DNA from: Agapanthus africanus
Lineage: Eukaryota > Streptophyta > Magnoliopsida > Asparagales > Amaryllidaceae
Assembly (NCBI GenBank): GCA_030015575.1
Contig: CM057337.1
Span: forward strand, 337,848,583-337,912,582
Reading direction: 5' to 3'
DNA: 64,000 nucleotides
Shown here: piece by piece, positions 1-11,180 of the stretch
Layout: every line of letters begins with the position of its first letter
Numbering within the stretch: position 1 is the first letter of the stretch
Notes under the pieces: generated by a model
Told to the model about the DNA's origin: nothing
Seen by the model: only the letters and a program-made list of their open reading frames with translations
The model's database searches: none
Translations under genes and position numbers: made by a program

Positions 1-221
1 ATCGACATATAGCGATTAGCCGACGTTCAATACATATAAACATCACAGATATAACCTTTTAGTCAAAGTGTATTGAAGTTCGATAAAAAAATACGGATTT
101 ATAGGCCCCCAAAAACAAATTTCTATTCTGGAAAACCTGGGCACATATAAACCATCTTAAAAATCCCAAAACCAAGCCAGAAATACACTGCACCAAACTC
201 GACCCAGTGAAGAGCCAAGAA

Positions 222-268
222 GGCCGCGGTTACGCGGCAATAGCTTGCTATTGCCGCGGAACCGCGGC
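222..268 (-). promoter_or_regulatory. GC-rich double-palindrome hairpin, element A
   Basis: Two arms, ggccgcggttacgcggc (222-238) and gccgcggaaccgcggc (253-268), are separated by aatagcttgctatt, whose ends (AATAGC/GCTATT) also pair. Together they form a stem of about 22 bp with one or two mismatches. It lies 195 nt downstream of the primer site. A role in RNA dimerisation or packaging is inference from position and symmetry. Confidence 0.6.
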
Positions 269-462
269 TCTTTGGTCGAATCACTGGATCGTTTTTGGTG
301 GCTTTCTTCACAAAACCCTGAGATGATTTTTGGAGTATGATTTATTTTGTTTTGAACAGAAAAATTTTTAACAGAAACTTAGGGTTTTGAAAACTCGGTT
401 TTTCGATTTTTCCGATTCGAACTTCGAAACACTCTACTACCAAGCTAGTTTATGTTTAGTTA

Positions 463-475
463 GGCTCTGATACCA
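463..475 (-). other. Primer binding site, element A (tRNA-iMet)
   Basis: ggctctgatacca is the complement of TGGTATCAGAGCC, which pairs with the 3' end of plant initiator tRNA-Met and is the standard Ty1/copia minus-strand primer site. It lies one base from the LTR edge at 477. Confidence 0.9.
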
Positions 476-476
476 C

Positions 477-789
477 TGTAAGTCCACGTTGCCCACCCCG
501 GTACTTGCGGGGAGGCGGAAAACGGAATAAAAAATCGAATTTTTATGAACTTAGGCAACATGGACTAGACGATGAAGGATCTTTGCTAAACAAAAACAAG
601 CTAAAGCTAACTAGAAACTAGCTAAGTGCTAGAAAGGTTATACCTTGGGCTTTATGTCCTTCTCTCCTTGCTCCTTGGAGTGGTGGAAGGAGGTCACCTT
701 AGTCGTCTTCTCACGTCGAAAAAAGATCCACCCGAAAGCCTCGACCTTTGGCTTCAACTCCAAGCTAGAAGTAACTAGGGTGCAAGAAG
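477..789 (-). repeat. 5' LTR of element A, first part (interrupted)
   Basis: The LTR starts with TGTAAG on the plus strand (element-sense end ...CTTACA) directly beside the primer site. It matches the 3' part of element C's LTR (about 44100-44419). The LTR is interrupted at 789 by element E1 and resumes at 11181. Joined, it is about 2.04 kb. Confidence 0.85.
785..789. other. Target site duplication of E1 (left)
   Basis: AGAAG directly precedes the E1 LTR and is repeated at 11176-11180 directly after it. A 5-bp duplication is typical of copia integration. Confidence 0.92.
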
Positions 790-3020
790 TGTAGGGTTCC
801 TAGGCATCCTAATGAGGTCTCACAAGGCATCAACCATGCCAATTTCAAAAATCAAGGTGCCGAGAAACCCGACTACGGACCGTGGGCTAGAAATCTAGGC
901 GAAAAACAATCTAGTTAACAACTTAACTAATGGGATATCGGAAATACAACCTTTGTAGATCCGGTGCTCCACCTCCATAGCTCCGCAACGAAGTCGTCTC
1001 CGCTGTCCAAAAGGAATCCGGGCTCTAGATTCGGCTTCGTCGGAGAAAAAGCGAGCTAGGTCGTCGATGTCCATGCCGAAGATGATCTACGTCGAGGCAT
1101 CGCTAAATCAAGCTCCACCTTCACCAAGCCCTAAAACTTGTGAAGGAAACATACTCTACTACTTGGCAAGAGGTAGAGGATGAAGAAATAGGAAATGGGT
1201 AGACTTTAGAATTGGATTTCTCACTCATATGCTCAATATGCCATTGATGAAGACAAGCTTCTTCATGAAGAAGAAGAAGAGCAAGAAGAAGATAAAAGTT
1301 ATGATAAGATAATTTAGAATAGAAAAGAATAATTAACTTATCATAATTTTCACCATGGTTAGGTGTAGAGAATTAACTTAGGTTAGATCAATGGTTAGGG
1401 TCAAAAGAAGAAGACAAAATGGTTAAGTGGTCAAAGTTTCATACAGCTTCAATAAGCTTCATGAAGAATAAAGAAAGAAAACCATTTTGTTTTTCTTCTT
1501 TTATGCTTTAATTATTTTCCAAAATGAATAAGCAAATAATTAAAAGAATATGCAAAACCCTAATCATCATCTTGACCATAGTTTAATTCTATACACTTAA
1601 CCAAAAACCATGTATCATCAAACATGATACAAGTAAGTGCACAAAACTATATCGTATATACAATGTGCACTCTCGAGCGAGAAAATCCATCTAAAGTGAA
1701 CCGATACTAGTTAATGCAAAGTAATATATCAAATATATGATTATGCATTAAATCATTAAATCAACACTTGATTCAATGATCCGGTCATGTCGCACATAAC
1801 CGACTGGTATCATCAGTAACAACTTATCGAATCAACACTTGATCCGATAACTCGGCTATATCGCATATAACCGATCAATGTCACATCGCGAGAATCGAAT
1901 GCAGTATCACATACTGGTATTATTCTCGGTCCTGCACATATCTCACATGCGCTCCTATTTCGTTTCGCTTGAGCCAGGAAACCTCTGTGTAGGACTCTAA
2001 AGACTCGTCAATACGCCGGCAGCAGGTGATGATCATATCAAGCACCCACAAGCCGCAAGCGGTCTGCTAAACGTAACGGCCACCCGGGTATTGAGCGATC
2101 TGAAGATCGACGAGCAAGCCCGCTCACACTCCAGTGAATCCGACCAGTAACACTACCGTACAGTCCGGTCTGATCGTCTGATATGTCGCATATCTCGCCT
2201 AGGGGTGGTAAACGTCAGACCCCAATAGCTCGATAAGTCGTGTCGATATGAGGTCTATAACAATTCGAGAAACTACTGGTAACACTTACCAGTAAATCTC
2301 AGCAACCTTGGCCAGGGATTTCCTGTTATAGCCAATCGAACACAGCGCAACATCAACCCCCTATACCGGGAGAGACGAATCCCCTCCTATCGCTCATTGC
2401 CTCCATGTGACTCGGGACTGTACCCAAAAACCACCGTTTTGCACGCCCTCTTGGACGTGGTAAGATGGAAATCAAAGCACAGTGGGAACCACACAAAACT
2501 CTATGACGATCTCGGGTCAACAGACTACTCTGTACCAGTGTCACCAGAGAACTGCCATCTGACGTGAGGTATAATACCATCTGGGAGTTCTCGGCGAGTC
2601 CGTCCAGTGTACCCAGTCTCTACTGAACACCCGTATATCTCCTCTGATGTCAAACACCAATGGATATGGGATCATCCATCGCCCATCTGTATGGGTCGAG
2701 AAGGTACACGCTAGTCTACTCTGGTATATCGATGCCCTGTCTCGATACACCCACGACTAGGGACTTTGAAGGATGTACTTATGGACTACCATGTCCCCAC
2801 TAGTATGATCCGCATCATAGTCCAGGTAGTCAAGCACACATCCTAAGGGCTTTACCAACATTTAACAGAGAGACAGTCAGTGTACACGTTAAGGTAAAGT
2901 GTAACCAGATAGCATACTATCATGTCGAGCAAGAAAGTCCTCCCTATATACGTCCTGGCATCCACTACAATATACATCATATGTACAGTAATGGCCTCTA
3001 GGGCATACATATAACTAACA
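790..3020 (-). repeat. 3' LTR of E1
   Basis: It begins TGTAGGG and ends ...ACTAACA on the plus strand, so TGTTAG...CTACA in element sense. It carries the conserved copia LTR core: the palindrome around 2308 (one base off CCCTGGCCAGGG here) and the GGTATAATACC stem-loop near 2567. At 2.23 kb it is long for a copia LTR. The small sense ORFs in it (2353-2580, 2541-2750) are not considered genes. Confidence 0.93.
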
Positions 3021-3036
3021 ATCTCCCACTTGCACT
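3021..3036 (-). other. Polypurine tract of E1
   Basis: atctcccacttgcact on the plus strand reads AGTGCAAGTGGGAGAT in element sense, directly before the LTR. It is the plus-strand primer tract and matches those of N, B and C. Confidence 0.85.
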
Positions 3037-5805
3037 AGGGCCATCTGTAGCAGTGGTTGTAGTATCTCATACTCAACCATCCCATAATAGTCTCTCTCTG
3101 GGAACAGGCCTTTGTGAGTGGATCCGCTGTGTTTGTCTTCTGAGTCTACTCTCCAAATCTCGATCACCCTGGAGATCAACCATCTCCATGATCAAGTGAT
3201 ACTGCCTTAGAATATGTCTGGATCACTGATGGGACGGACGTTCCTTGGCATAAGCCACAACTCCATTGTCACACAATGGGAGGAACTAAGTTCATCTCAT
3301 GAACCAATATACACCCAGACAGCCACTTTAGTAGCATCTTAAGTAGCGATGTATCCTGCCTTTATCGTCTAGTATGCCACGGTATCTAGCTTGGAACTCT
3401 TCCAACATACCGTCCCTTTACTGAGGGTATAGACAATGCCTGTGACTGACATTCAGTCGTCTTTATCACACTGGAACCCTTCCAGCGATTCTCCCCAGGA
3501 TCGATTGATACCATCTCACTACAACTAGTGAGTATCTTAATTTCCAATTAGATCTATCTCATAGATCCAAAATCCAGGATTTAGGAGGTATCACTTTGAT
3601 CCTATATGGAGAATCCTAGTGATAAGCGGAGATTGACCGAGCGTAGCATAAGAAACTCTTTTCTTATCAAGAGTATGTCATCCACGTACACTACGAGGAT
3701 CATCACCATACCCCCTACTACCTTTTTGTATATACAAGGTTCATCTACCATTTTGATGATGTCAAACTCTTTGACTTTTCCATCAAAACAGATGTTCCAA
3801 CTCCACGATGCCTGCTTTATCCTATAAAGCATCTTGTACACGTTTCCGCTGCTCCCACTGTCTACGAGGCCCTCTGGCTGTGTACTTATAGACGCACTCT
3901 TCTAAAACATCATTTAGAAAAGCAGTCATGACACCCAACCACCAGATATCGTAGTCGTGGTATGTAGCCGTGACAAGTAGGATCTGGATGGACTTAAGCT
4001 TGGTTACTTGAAAAAGGTTTCATCACAATCCATGCCTGGTCAATGATGCAAACTTTTAACAAGTCTAGTTTTGAAAGTCTCAACTTTTCCATCTACACCA
4101 AGTAATCTTCTCAAGATATACTTGCTCCTGATGGGGATTTAAACCAAAGTCCATACTTTGTTGGTGTATAAGGATTCCATCTCAGATCGATAAACATCCA
4201 GCCATTCTTACAGAGTCTTACTCTCGATGGCCAGCTCGAAGCTAGTTGGGTCATCATCTCATGATGCAATCCTCGCTCCCACTGTCATAGAGAAACAGAA
4301 GTATCTCTCAGGTGGGTGAGGAACCCTACTAGATCGGCGGAGAGGCTGAGGTTCGTTGGAATCTACTGAATCCTTTGATTCTACCAAATCATCTGCTGTT
4401 GTTTGTATAGCTGGAACCTTTCCAGTTCTACATTACAGACCTTGCCTCGAGCTTGTCCGGATTTTGCTTTTAGACTTAGGCCGGGCAACCCCAAATCTTA
4501 ACTAGCTTAAGACATGGGCTCTTCCCTTTCCATATCACATATGAAGTGGTAGGCAACTGATTTGATTTGAACCCTATTCAATAGGTATGCATCTTCTCAA
4601 GTGCATAACTCCCAAAAAGGAAATAGGTAACTCAGTAGTACTCATCATAGAGCACACCTTATCATATAGGGTGTGAATGCTCCGCCCCGATATACCATCG
4701 TGCTATGGTGTATACAGAGGAGTAATGCTGAGAGAGAATCTCATTCTCCTTTAGAAAAGCCCAAGAATTCCGTGCTCAAGTATTCTCCTCCCTGATCGCA
4801 TCATAGGACATAATACTTATACCATTATTCTGGTTCTCTACTTCTCGCTTATATTCTATGAATATCTCAAAAGGTTCGGACTTGTGTTTCAACAGGAACA
4901 TATGTCTGAATCTTGAGAGATTATCAGAGAATGTAATGAAGTACAAAGAACCGGTCTTGGCATGTGTAGACAGGGGACCTACATACATCAACATGTATCA
5001 TCCCAAGAGTTCACTAACTCTTTCTCTGTTTCCAGTAAACGGAGCTATGGTCATCTTATCTTTGTGACATGACTGGCGAGTTTCACAAGATGTAAGTTCA
5101 AACTAATTTAAATATGCATCTTTATGTAACTCTAGCCAGTCGGGTCGCATTGATCTGACCTAGTCTACAATACCTTAAGAAGGATCCATTCATTTCTGAA
5201 CTCTTCCTCTTATGTGTGTTCCGTATACTAAGAACTGTAGTTTGATTTAGAACATCAGTGCTTTTAGATAACGTGCCTGAACCGATCAACTTTTGATATA
5301 GGAAATGTTCAAAACATTATCCAACAATACAAAATTTTATCGTTTCTTTATTAATAAAGAGACTGATATGATTTTGTATATCAGGTTCGGTATCTAATAA
5401 CATTCGTTCAGAATCAATGTATTGTAATACAGGGTGACAGTGACCAACAGACTTGGCTGCAACTCTTGCCCCGTTTTCTGCCTCATGAAACTTATCACCC
5501 GTTCTCAGTTCTCTACCTTTCTGTAGCCCTATGTAACAGATTACATATCTGGGATCCTGATCTAGTATCACATACCCAGGATGTAAATGATACTGAAAAA
5601 CAGTTCTGTATAATGAACACACCCGAAGATGATGCATCAGCATGCACTCTCTTCGTTTGGGCGGCACGGGAATTCTGGTAATCCCCTATTTCCTGCTCTA
5701 TCTTATAACAATTATAAGTTGGAGCGGGACCAACGTTCCCCAGCTCAGTATAACAAGCGGGTTCGGTCAATAATCCGTATTATTATCTTGATTAAGGCGT
5801 GATAT
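3037..5805 (-). pseudogene. Decayed copia pol of E1 (protease, integrase, RT, RNase H remnants)
   Basis: In element order, the conserved gag-replacing leader peptide lies at about 5805-5600. The protease follows, with active-site motif DTG changed to DTR (CDTRSGSQIC, near 5570). A GAG-pre-integrase remnant follows to about 5090, then integrase fragments (4776-4994, including FSDNLSRF), RT with the intact catalytic motif YVDD (3602-3841), and an RNase H remnant (about 3040-3550). Many frameshifts and stops break it, and blocks are missing against the intact layout in N and B. The N-terminal ATG is ATA here, and one base is missing ten or so codons later. It cannot encode a working polyprotein. 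Domain identity is clear from alignment by eye to elements B, C and N. Exact internal boundaries are approximate. Confidence 0.8.
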
Positions 5806-6021
5806 GGTCGCTACCAGGAGAGAGAGAGAGAAGAAAACACTCAGCGTGCGCTCTTGCAAGATCAGATTGGTTATTATTTTATCTAATCAGGATGGCTCCC
5901 ACTGCTTTTTATCAAATCTTCCTTCAGACCTTAAAAAGAAAGACTAGCCGGGATTAATTACACACTACAAGTTCGCCAATCTTTCAGCCAGGCCAGTGTC
6001 GGTACTTTGAGGGAGGTCCCC

Positions 6022-6035
6022 CGTGCTTTCGCACG
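6022..6035 (-). promoter_or_regulatory. GNRA-type hairpin, E1 leader
   Basis: In element sense this is CGTGC-GAAA-GCACG, a 5-bp stem closed by a GNRA tetraloop. The equivalent site exists in N, B and C, with changed stem bases in C. Confidence 0.5.
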
Positions 6036-6241
6036 AACCTAATTAATGTAAACCTCGTTTTCCCAGAGGCGTAACCTCGTTAACACCTTTCTAGACACCT
6101 ACTTGATCGGCTAATTGTAATGTGTAAAACTCTCCCAGGAGTAACTCTTACTCGCAGCGGGTATCGGGATCCAACTATCTCATAGAAGGTATGCAATCTC
6201 ATTGCAAATTTCAACACTTGAAATTCCCGATAATTTTGCCC

Positions 6242-6457
6242 CTAGCAGCTATATGACCTTAACATAGTCAACAAATCATAAGTGCTAGTCAAGTTCAACC
6301 CGTCATTTCCCGATTGAATTAAACCCACCCGCACGACCCTTAACATAGTCAACAAAGTCGCACGACTACCCTAATCCAATCGCATCATATGCTTATGCAG
6401 ATAAGCACTAATTAGCTACCGCACACTACGCCTTAACATAGTCAACAAACGTAGCAC
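6242..6457 (-). promoter_or_regulatory. Three hairpins with identical apical sequence, E1 leader
   Basis: On the plus strand the string CCTTAACATAGTCAACAAA occurs three times (within 6242-6288, 6330-6364 and 6424-6457). Each is flanked by a different inverted repeat: TATGA/TCATA extended by CTAGCA/TGCTAG, then CGCACGAC/GTCGCACG (with G-U pairs), then CACTACG/CGTAGCAC. In RNA sense each would show the same TTGAC-TAT-GTTAA inner hairpin on a different outer stem. Equivalent triplets in N, B and C have different loops but the same architecture. Confidence 0.7.
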
Positions 6458-6591
6458 GAATACTAACTAGTACTTATCTGAAATGACGGAGGGCTACGAC
6501 AGGTTTTTCTGAAAACCTATTGCGTAATGAACTTGATATCGTTGTAGAATCAAATAATTTTGAAATGGAGTGCTTTTGAAGCTTTTCTAGT

Positions 6592-6837
6592 TTTGCTAAA
6601 GGAGTCACTCCCGGTGAAGGGATCGTCGGTCCTTTCCTCGTCGAATGAGGTGCGGGATATATCACATATATCACTGTGCAAAGCAAAAACTCTTAAAAGC
6701 AATCAAAAGACAAACCGAGTGTGTAGCATCTGCCAGTTATTGCTAAAGGAGTCACTCCCGGTGAAGGGATCTCGGTCCTTTCCTCATCGAATAAGGTGCA
6801 GGATATATCACATATAACTCTGTGCAAAGCAAGAACT
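6592..6837 (-). repeat. Tandem ~97-bp module in E1 leader (two copies)
   Basis: Copies at 6592-6688 and 6741-6837 share ...GCTAAAGGAGTCACTCCCGG..., then GATATATCACATATA and GTGCAAAGCAA. About 50 bp of less similar sequence separates them. The same duplicated module occurs in the gag-less elements B and C but is absent from gag-bearing N. Confidence 0.75.
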
Positions 6838-6997
6838 GTAGCTACCTATTTTATTTTGAAATTCGATTCTACAACATCTTAGGTTTCTTTTTATTTCATT
6901 AATCACATTAATGAAATCCCATCATTTAATTACACCTAACCATCACAGATAAATATAACGTACGCTTATGCCATCCGCATTCGCCTCGATGTCCCGT

Positions 6998-7028
6998 CTG
7001 CACCGTTAGGTTAGGTAACTAACGGCAG
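6998..7028 (-). promoter_or_regulatory. CCGTTAG hairpin, E1 leader
   Basis: CTGC-A-CCGTTAG pairs with CTAACGG-CAG across a short A/T-rich loop. In N the extension pairs TATGC with GCATA instead, so the stem is kept although its bases change. Confidence 0.55.
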
Positions 7029-7181
7029 AGCGGGGCAGGGCTAGCGCGGGTGTAAAACATAAGCAACGTTTATATAATATATCATATATACTATATACTG
7101 TATTTATCATAGAACAGCACATGATCACATCACAGATATCGCAGCAGAAGAAACATATGAAATATTGGATATACTAGGACG

Positions 7182-7217
7182 TCCGTGTTTTTAATACGAG
7201 CCAGTATAAAACACGGA
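7182..7217 (-). promoter_or_regulatory. Long hairpin with GGCTCG loop, E1 leader
   Basis: tccgtgtttttaata pairs with tataaaacacgga around the loop ACGAGCCAG (GGCTCG in element sense). Matching hairpins are found in B (25197-25231), C (45285-45323) and, weaker, N (32475-32511). Confidence 0.6.
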
Positions 7218-8710
7218 TTCCACGGTCGTGATGAATAGCCAAACCCACACCCCTAGACCCCTATGAGAGCGGCAAGCAACCCTGCCAATTCTAGAGTTAG
7301 GAGACCCGGACTCGACTCCTCGAGTTGGTCTCCCACTGGACTCCAGAACCCGGTTACTTGTGCTCCCCTCCTTGGGTCTATCCTAGTGAGGAAAAGTAAA
7401 TAATATACAAACGGTGACAACTTCCGCAACCTGGAAGTGCCCCAATAAAAGAATATTACATACAAGTTTTTACATGAATGAAAATGAAAAACACTCATCT
7501 CACATAAAAAACCCCGGCTATTCAAACACGACGATCCAATATAACATATCCAGCAACACATAACATCACATGTCATCAACGTAAGTAAATATGCGCATCC
7601 CAATTGTCGTTGACATATAGCAACGAAACCGGCGATATCACATATTACACTTACGGTCACAGAAAAGAAAGTGTAAAACTACAACAGTTGGAATCCGCAA
7701 CCTCCATAGACATCGCATGCCTAATCAAATGAATTACATAGACATCGCATGCCTAACAATTATAAACCCCGCATTTTAGTCTCATTATCGAAAACACTTT
7801 TCAATATCAAGTCGGGCAATTCAACAGGATTCCCGACATCCTGATCGAATGCTCGTCGCAAACTTCAGTAGACGGCCGCACCCCCGATACCGTCGACGAA
7901 GTGCACCAAGGCGGAACACCGCTGCCGCGAGCACCCGAACGGATGCTTTCGGCGACGGGGTTCTCCTACAGTCACTTGGTCGGGGCTATGGAGTGAGGCT
8001 GTCTATTAAGTTTACCTGGCGAGTATCCGCGTACGCTACGTGATTGCAACGGACTTTCGATCACATCAAAATTCCGTGGCAACCGATCAAGTGAGACTAA
8101 ACTGCTACGTTTATAACATTCATTTAGTTATCACATAACTACTTGTGAATTCCAATTATTGTATCACATTCTAGATAAACAGAAAATGTTAAACTTTCCG
8201 ATCGAACAATCGAACGCCCAAGTTTTCCCGATACAATCCAACACATGAAATAAGTCTAACAACATTCAGTTCGTGCCTCAGTACCAATGGTCCAGCCGTA
8301 GAAGGGTCAAGCCAACGCCTCACATGTGGCACGCCGTACTGCCCCAAACCCGAAGGTTCAAAGGGCAGTTCAAGACGGTCACATAATCGAGTTAAGGTTT
8401 GTTGTCTTCTAGAGGGACCATCGCGTTACTTGCACTACTTAGAACGTCGTTAAACTACGGAAAAATCCAACACTTGGAAATTTCCCGACAGGGGAAAAAT
8501 TGGGTATTTATATCCGGTCGAACTTTTTAACATATTCTAAAATTTATCCGGAAAGCCACACAGACAAAATTTGAAACCCCGATCGAATCATTGATTCCCA
8601 ATACAACCCAAAAATGCTCAAATGTTCACTGCATATTAAAAATTCCCAGAAAACTCAGCATATTAAAATAGGAATTACTGTGCAAACAGGAGTCAACGAG
8701 TCAACAAAAC

Positions 8711-8759
8711 GGCCGCGGAACCGCCGCTCCACGTGGGCTTAGGCCGCGGTTCCGCGGCG
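8711..8759 (-). promoter_or_regulatory. GC-rich double-palindrome hairpin, E1
   Basis: ggccgcggaaccgccgct (8711-8728) and ggccgcggttccgcggcg (8742-8759) are largely reverse complements, and the spacer contains the palindrome CCACGTGG. It lies 185 nt from the primer site. Confidence 0.6.
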
Positions 8760-8943
8760 TTATGACGGAGTTAAGTCTCCATTTTTCACAGTATTTCATA
8801 TAACACCCTGCTTGATTTTCTGGATATTTTTAATCTTGAAAAATCCACAATTTTAAAATTTGGACAGAGAGCATTTTTGAATATGGGTTTCGGGTCGTTC
8901 GGATTTCAAACTCCGTCGGGACTTCGCCTAAGGCTCTAACCTA

Positions 8944-8955
8944 TCTCTGATACCA
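8944..8955 (-). other. Primer binding site of E1
   Basis: tctctgatacca gives TGGTATCAGAGA in element sense. This matches initiator tRNA-Met over 11 bases, next to the 5' LTR. Confidence 0.85.
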
Positions 8956-8956
8956 C

Positions 8957-11175
8957 TGTAGGGTTCCTAGGCATCCTAATGAGGTCTCACAAGGCATCAA
9001 CCATGCCAATTTCAAAAATCAAGGTGCCGACAAACCCGACTACGGACCGTGGGCTAGAAATCTAGGCGAAAAACAATCTAGTTAACAACTTAACTAATGG
9101 GATATCGGAAATACAACCTTTGTAGATCCGGTGCTCCACCTCCATAGCTCCGCAACGAAGTCGTCTCCGCTGTCCAAAAGGAATCCGGGCTCTAGATTCG
9201 GCTTCGTCGGAGAAAAAGCGAGCTAGGTCGTCGATGTCCATGCCGAAGATGATCTACGTCGAGGCATCGCTAAATCAAGCTCCACCTTCACCAAGCCCTA
9301 AAACTTGTGAAGGAAACACACTCTACTACTTGGCAAGAGGTAGAGGATGAAGAAATAGGAAGTGGGTAGACTTTAGAATTGGATTTCTCACTCATATGCT
9401 CAATATGCCATTGATGAAGACAAGCTTCTTCATGAAGAAGAAGAAGATAAAAGTTATGATAAGATAATTTAGAATAGAAAAGAATAATCAACTTATCATA
9501 ATTTTCACCATGGTTAGGTGTAGAGAATTAACTTAGGTTAGATCAATGGTTAGGGTCAAAAGAAGAAGACAAAATGGTTAAGTGGTCAAAATTTCATGAA
9601 GCTTCAATAAGCTTCATGAAGAATAAAGAAAGAAAACCATTTTGTTTTTCTTCTTTTATGCTTTAATTATTTTCCAAAATGAATAAGCAAATAATTAAAA
9701 GAATATGCAAAACCCTAACCATCATCTTGACCATAGTTTAATTCTATACACTTAACCAAAAACCATGTATCATCAAACATGATACAAGTAAGTGCACAAA
9801 ACTATATCGTATATACAATGTGCACTCCCGAGCGAGAAAATCCATCTAAAGTGAACCGATACTAGTTAATGAAAAGTAATATATCAAATATATGATTATG
9901 CATTAAATCATTAAATCAACACTTGATTCAATGATCCGGTCATGTCGCACATAACCGACTGGTATCATCAGTAACAACTTATCGAATCAACACTTGATCC
10001 GATAACTCGGCTATATCGCATATAACCGATCAATGTCACATCGCGAGAATCGAATGCAGTATCACATACTGGTATTATTCTCGGTCCCGCACATATCTCA
10101 TATGCGCTCCTATTTCGTTTCGCTTGAGCCAGGAAACCTCTGTGTAGGACTCTAAAGACTCGTCAATACGCCGGAAGCAGGTGATGATCATATCAAGCAC
10201 CCACAAGCCGCAAGCGGTCTGCTAAACGTAACGGCCACCCGGGTATTGAGCAATCTGAAGATCGACGAGCAAGCCCGCTCACACTCCAGTGAATCAGACC
10301 AGTAACACTACCGTACAGTCCGGTTTGATCGTCTGATATGTCTCATATCTCGCCTAGGGGTGGTAAACGTCAGACCCCAATAGCTCGATAAGTCGTGTCG
10401 ATATGAGGTCTATAACAATTCGAGAAACTAATGGTAACACTTACCAGTAAATCTCAGCAACCCTGGCCAGGGATTTTCTGTTATAGCCAATCGAACACAG
10501 CGCAACATCAACCCCCTATACCGGGAGAGACGAATCCCCTCCTATCGCTCATTGCCTCCATGTGACTCGGGACTGTACCCAAAAACCACCGTTTTGCACG
10601 CCCTCTTGGACGTGGTAAGATGGAAATCAAAGCACAGTGGGAACCACACAAGACTCTATGACGATCTCGGGTCAACAGACTACTCTGTACCGGTGTCACC
10701 AAAGAACTGCCATCTGACGTGAGGTATAATACCATCTGGGAGTTCTCGGCGAGTCCGTCCAGTGTACCCAGTCTCTACTGAGCACCCGTATATCTCCTCT
10801 GATGTCAAACACCAATGGATATGGGATCATCCATCGCCCATCTGTATGGGTCGAGAAGGTACACGCTAGTCGACTCTGGTATATCGATGCCCTGTCTCGA
10901 TACACCCACGACTAGGGACTTTGAAGGATGTACTTATGGACTACCATGTCCCCACTAGTATGATCCGCATCATAGTCCAGGTAGTCAAGCACACATCCTA
11001 AGGGCTTTACCAACCTGTAACAGAGAGACAGTCAGTGTACACGTTAAGGTAAAGTGTAACCAGATAGCATACTATCATGTCGAGCAAGAAAGTCCTCCCT
11101 ATATACGTCCTAGCATCCACTACAATATACATCATATGTACAGTAATGGCCTCTAGGGCATACATATAACTAACA
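8957..11175 (-). repeat. 5' LTR of E1
   Basis: Near-identical to 790-3020, with the same termini. It contains the intact palindrome CCCTGGCCAGGG at 10461-10472 and the GGTATAATACC stem-loop near 10722. As the 5' LTR it would have held the promoter, but no TATA box can be chosen with confidence in the A/T-rich U3. Confidence 0.93.
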
Positions 11176-11180
11176 AGAAG
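11176..11180. other. Target site duplication of E1 (right)
   Basis: AGAAG, identical to 785-789. Confidence 0.92.

Larger units (their letters stand above)
1..476 (-). other. Leader of copia element A (partial)
   Basis: This is the reverse complement of the leader start of element C (about 44420-44900), including the inverted repeat near 1-50 and the GC-rich hairpin at 222-268. It follows the primer binding site at 463-475 in minus-strand sense. Coding sequence of element A would lie left of the window, so nothing can be said about its gag or pol. Confidence 0.8.
5806..8943 (-). other. Long structured leader of E1
   Basis: About 3.1 kb lies between the primer site and the first pol-frame codons, with no ORF resembling gag on either strand. 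It is collinear with the leaders of N, B and C and contains the GC-rich hairpin, two further hairpins, a tandem module and three same-loop hairpins (listed separately). It ends in a polypyrimidine run followed by CAG/CTGG just before the ORF. Many upstream ATGs make simple ribosome scanning unlikely. Confidence 0.75.
790..11175 (-). mobile_element. Ty1/copia LTR retrotransposon E1, gag-less, inserted in LTR of element A
   Basis: The element has two long terminal repeats (790-3020 and 8957-11175), a polypurine tract next to the 3' LTR, a primer site next to the 5' LTR, and the AGAAG duplication on both sides. The LTRs look about 98% identical by eye, with a few substitutions and a 12-bp difference in a GAA-rich run near 1270. 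The inside is a very long leader plus a badly decayed pol, and no gag can be recognised. The LTR family is the same as that of element B. Confidence 0.93.

Noticed and set aside
7253..7660. 135-codon ORF in the E1 leader
   Set aside because: It lies antiparallel or out of register with conserved leader hairpins, is not open in B, C or N, and resembles no known protein.
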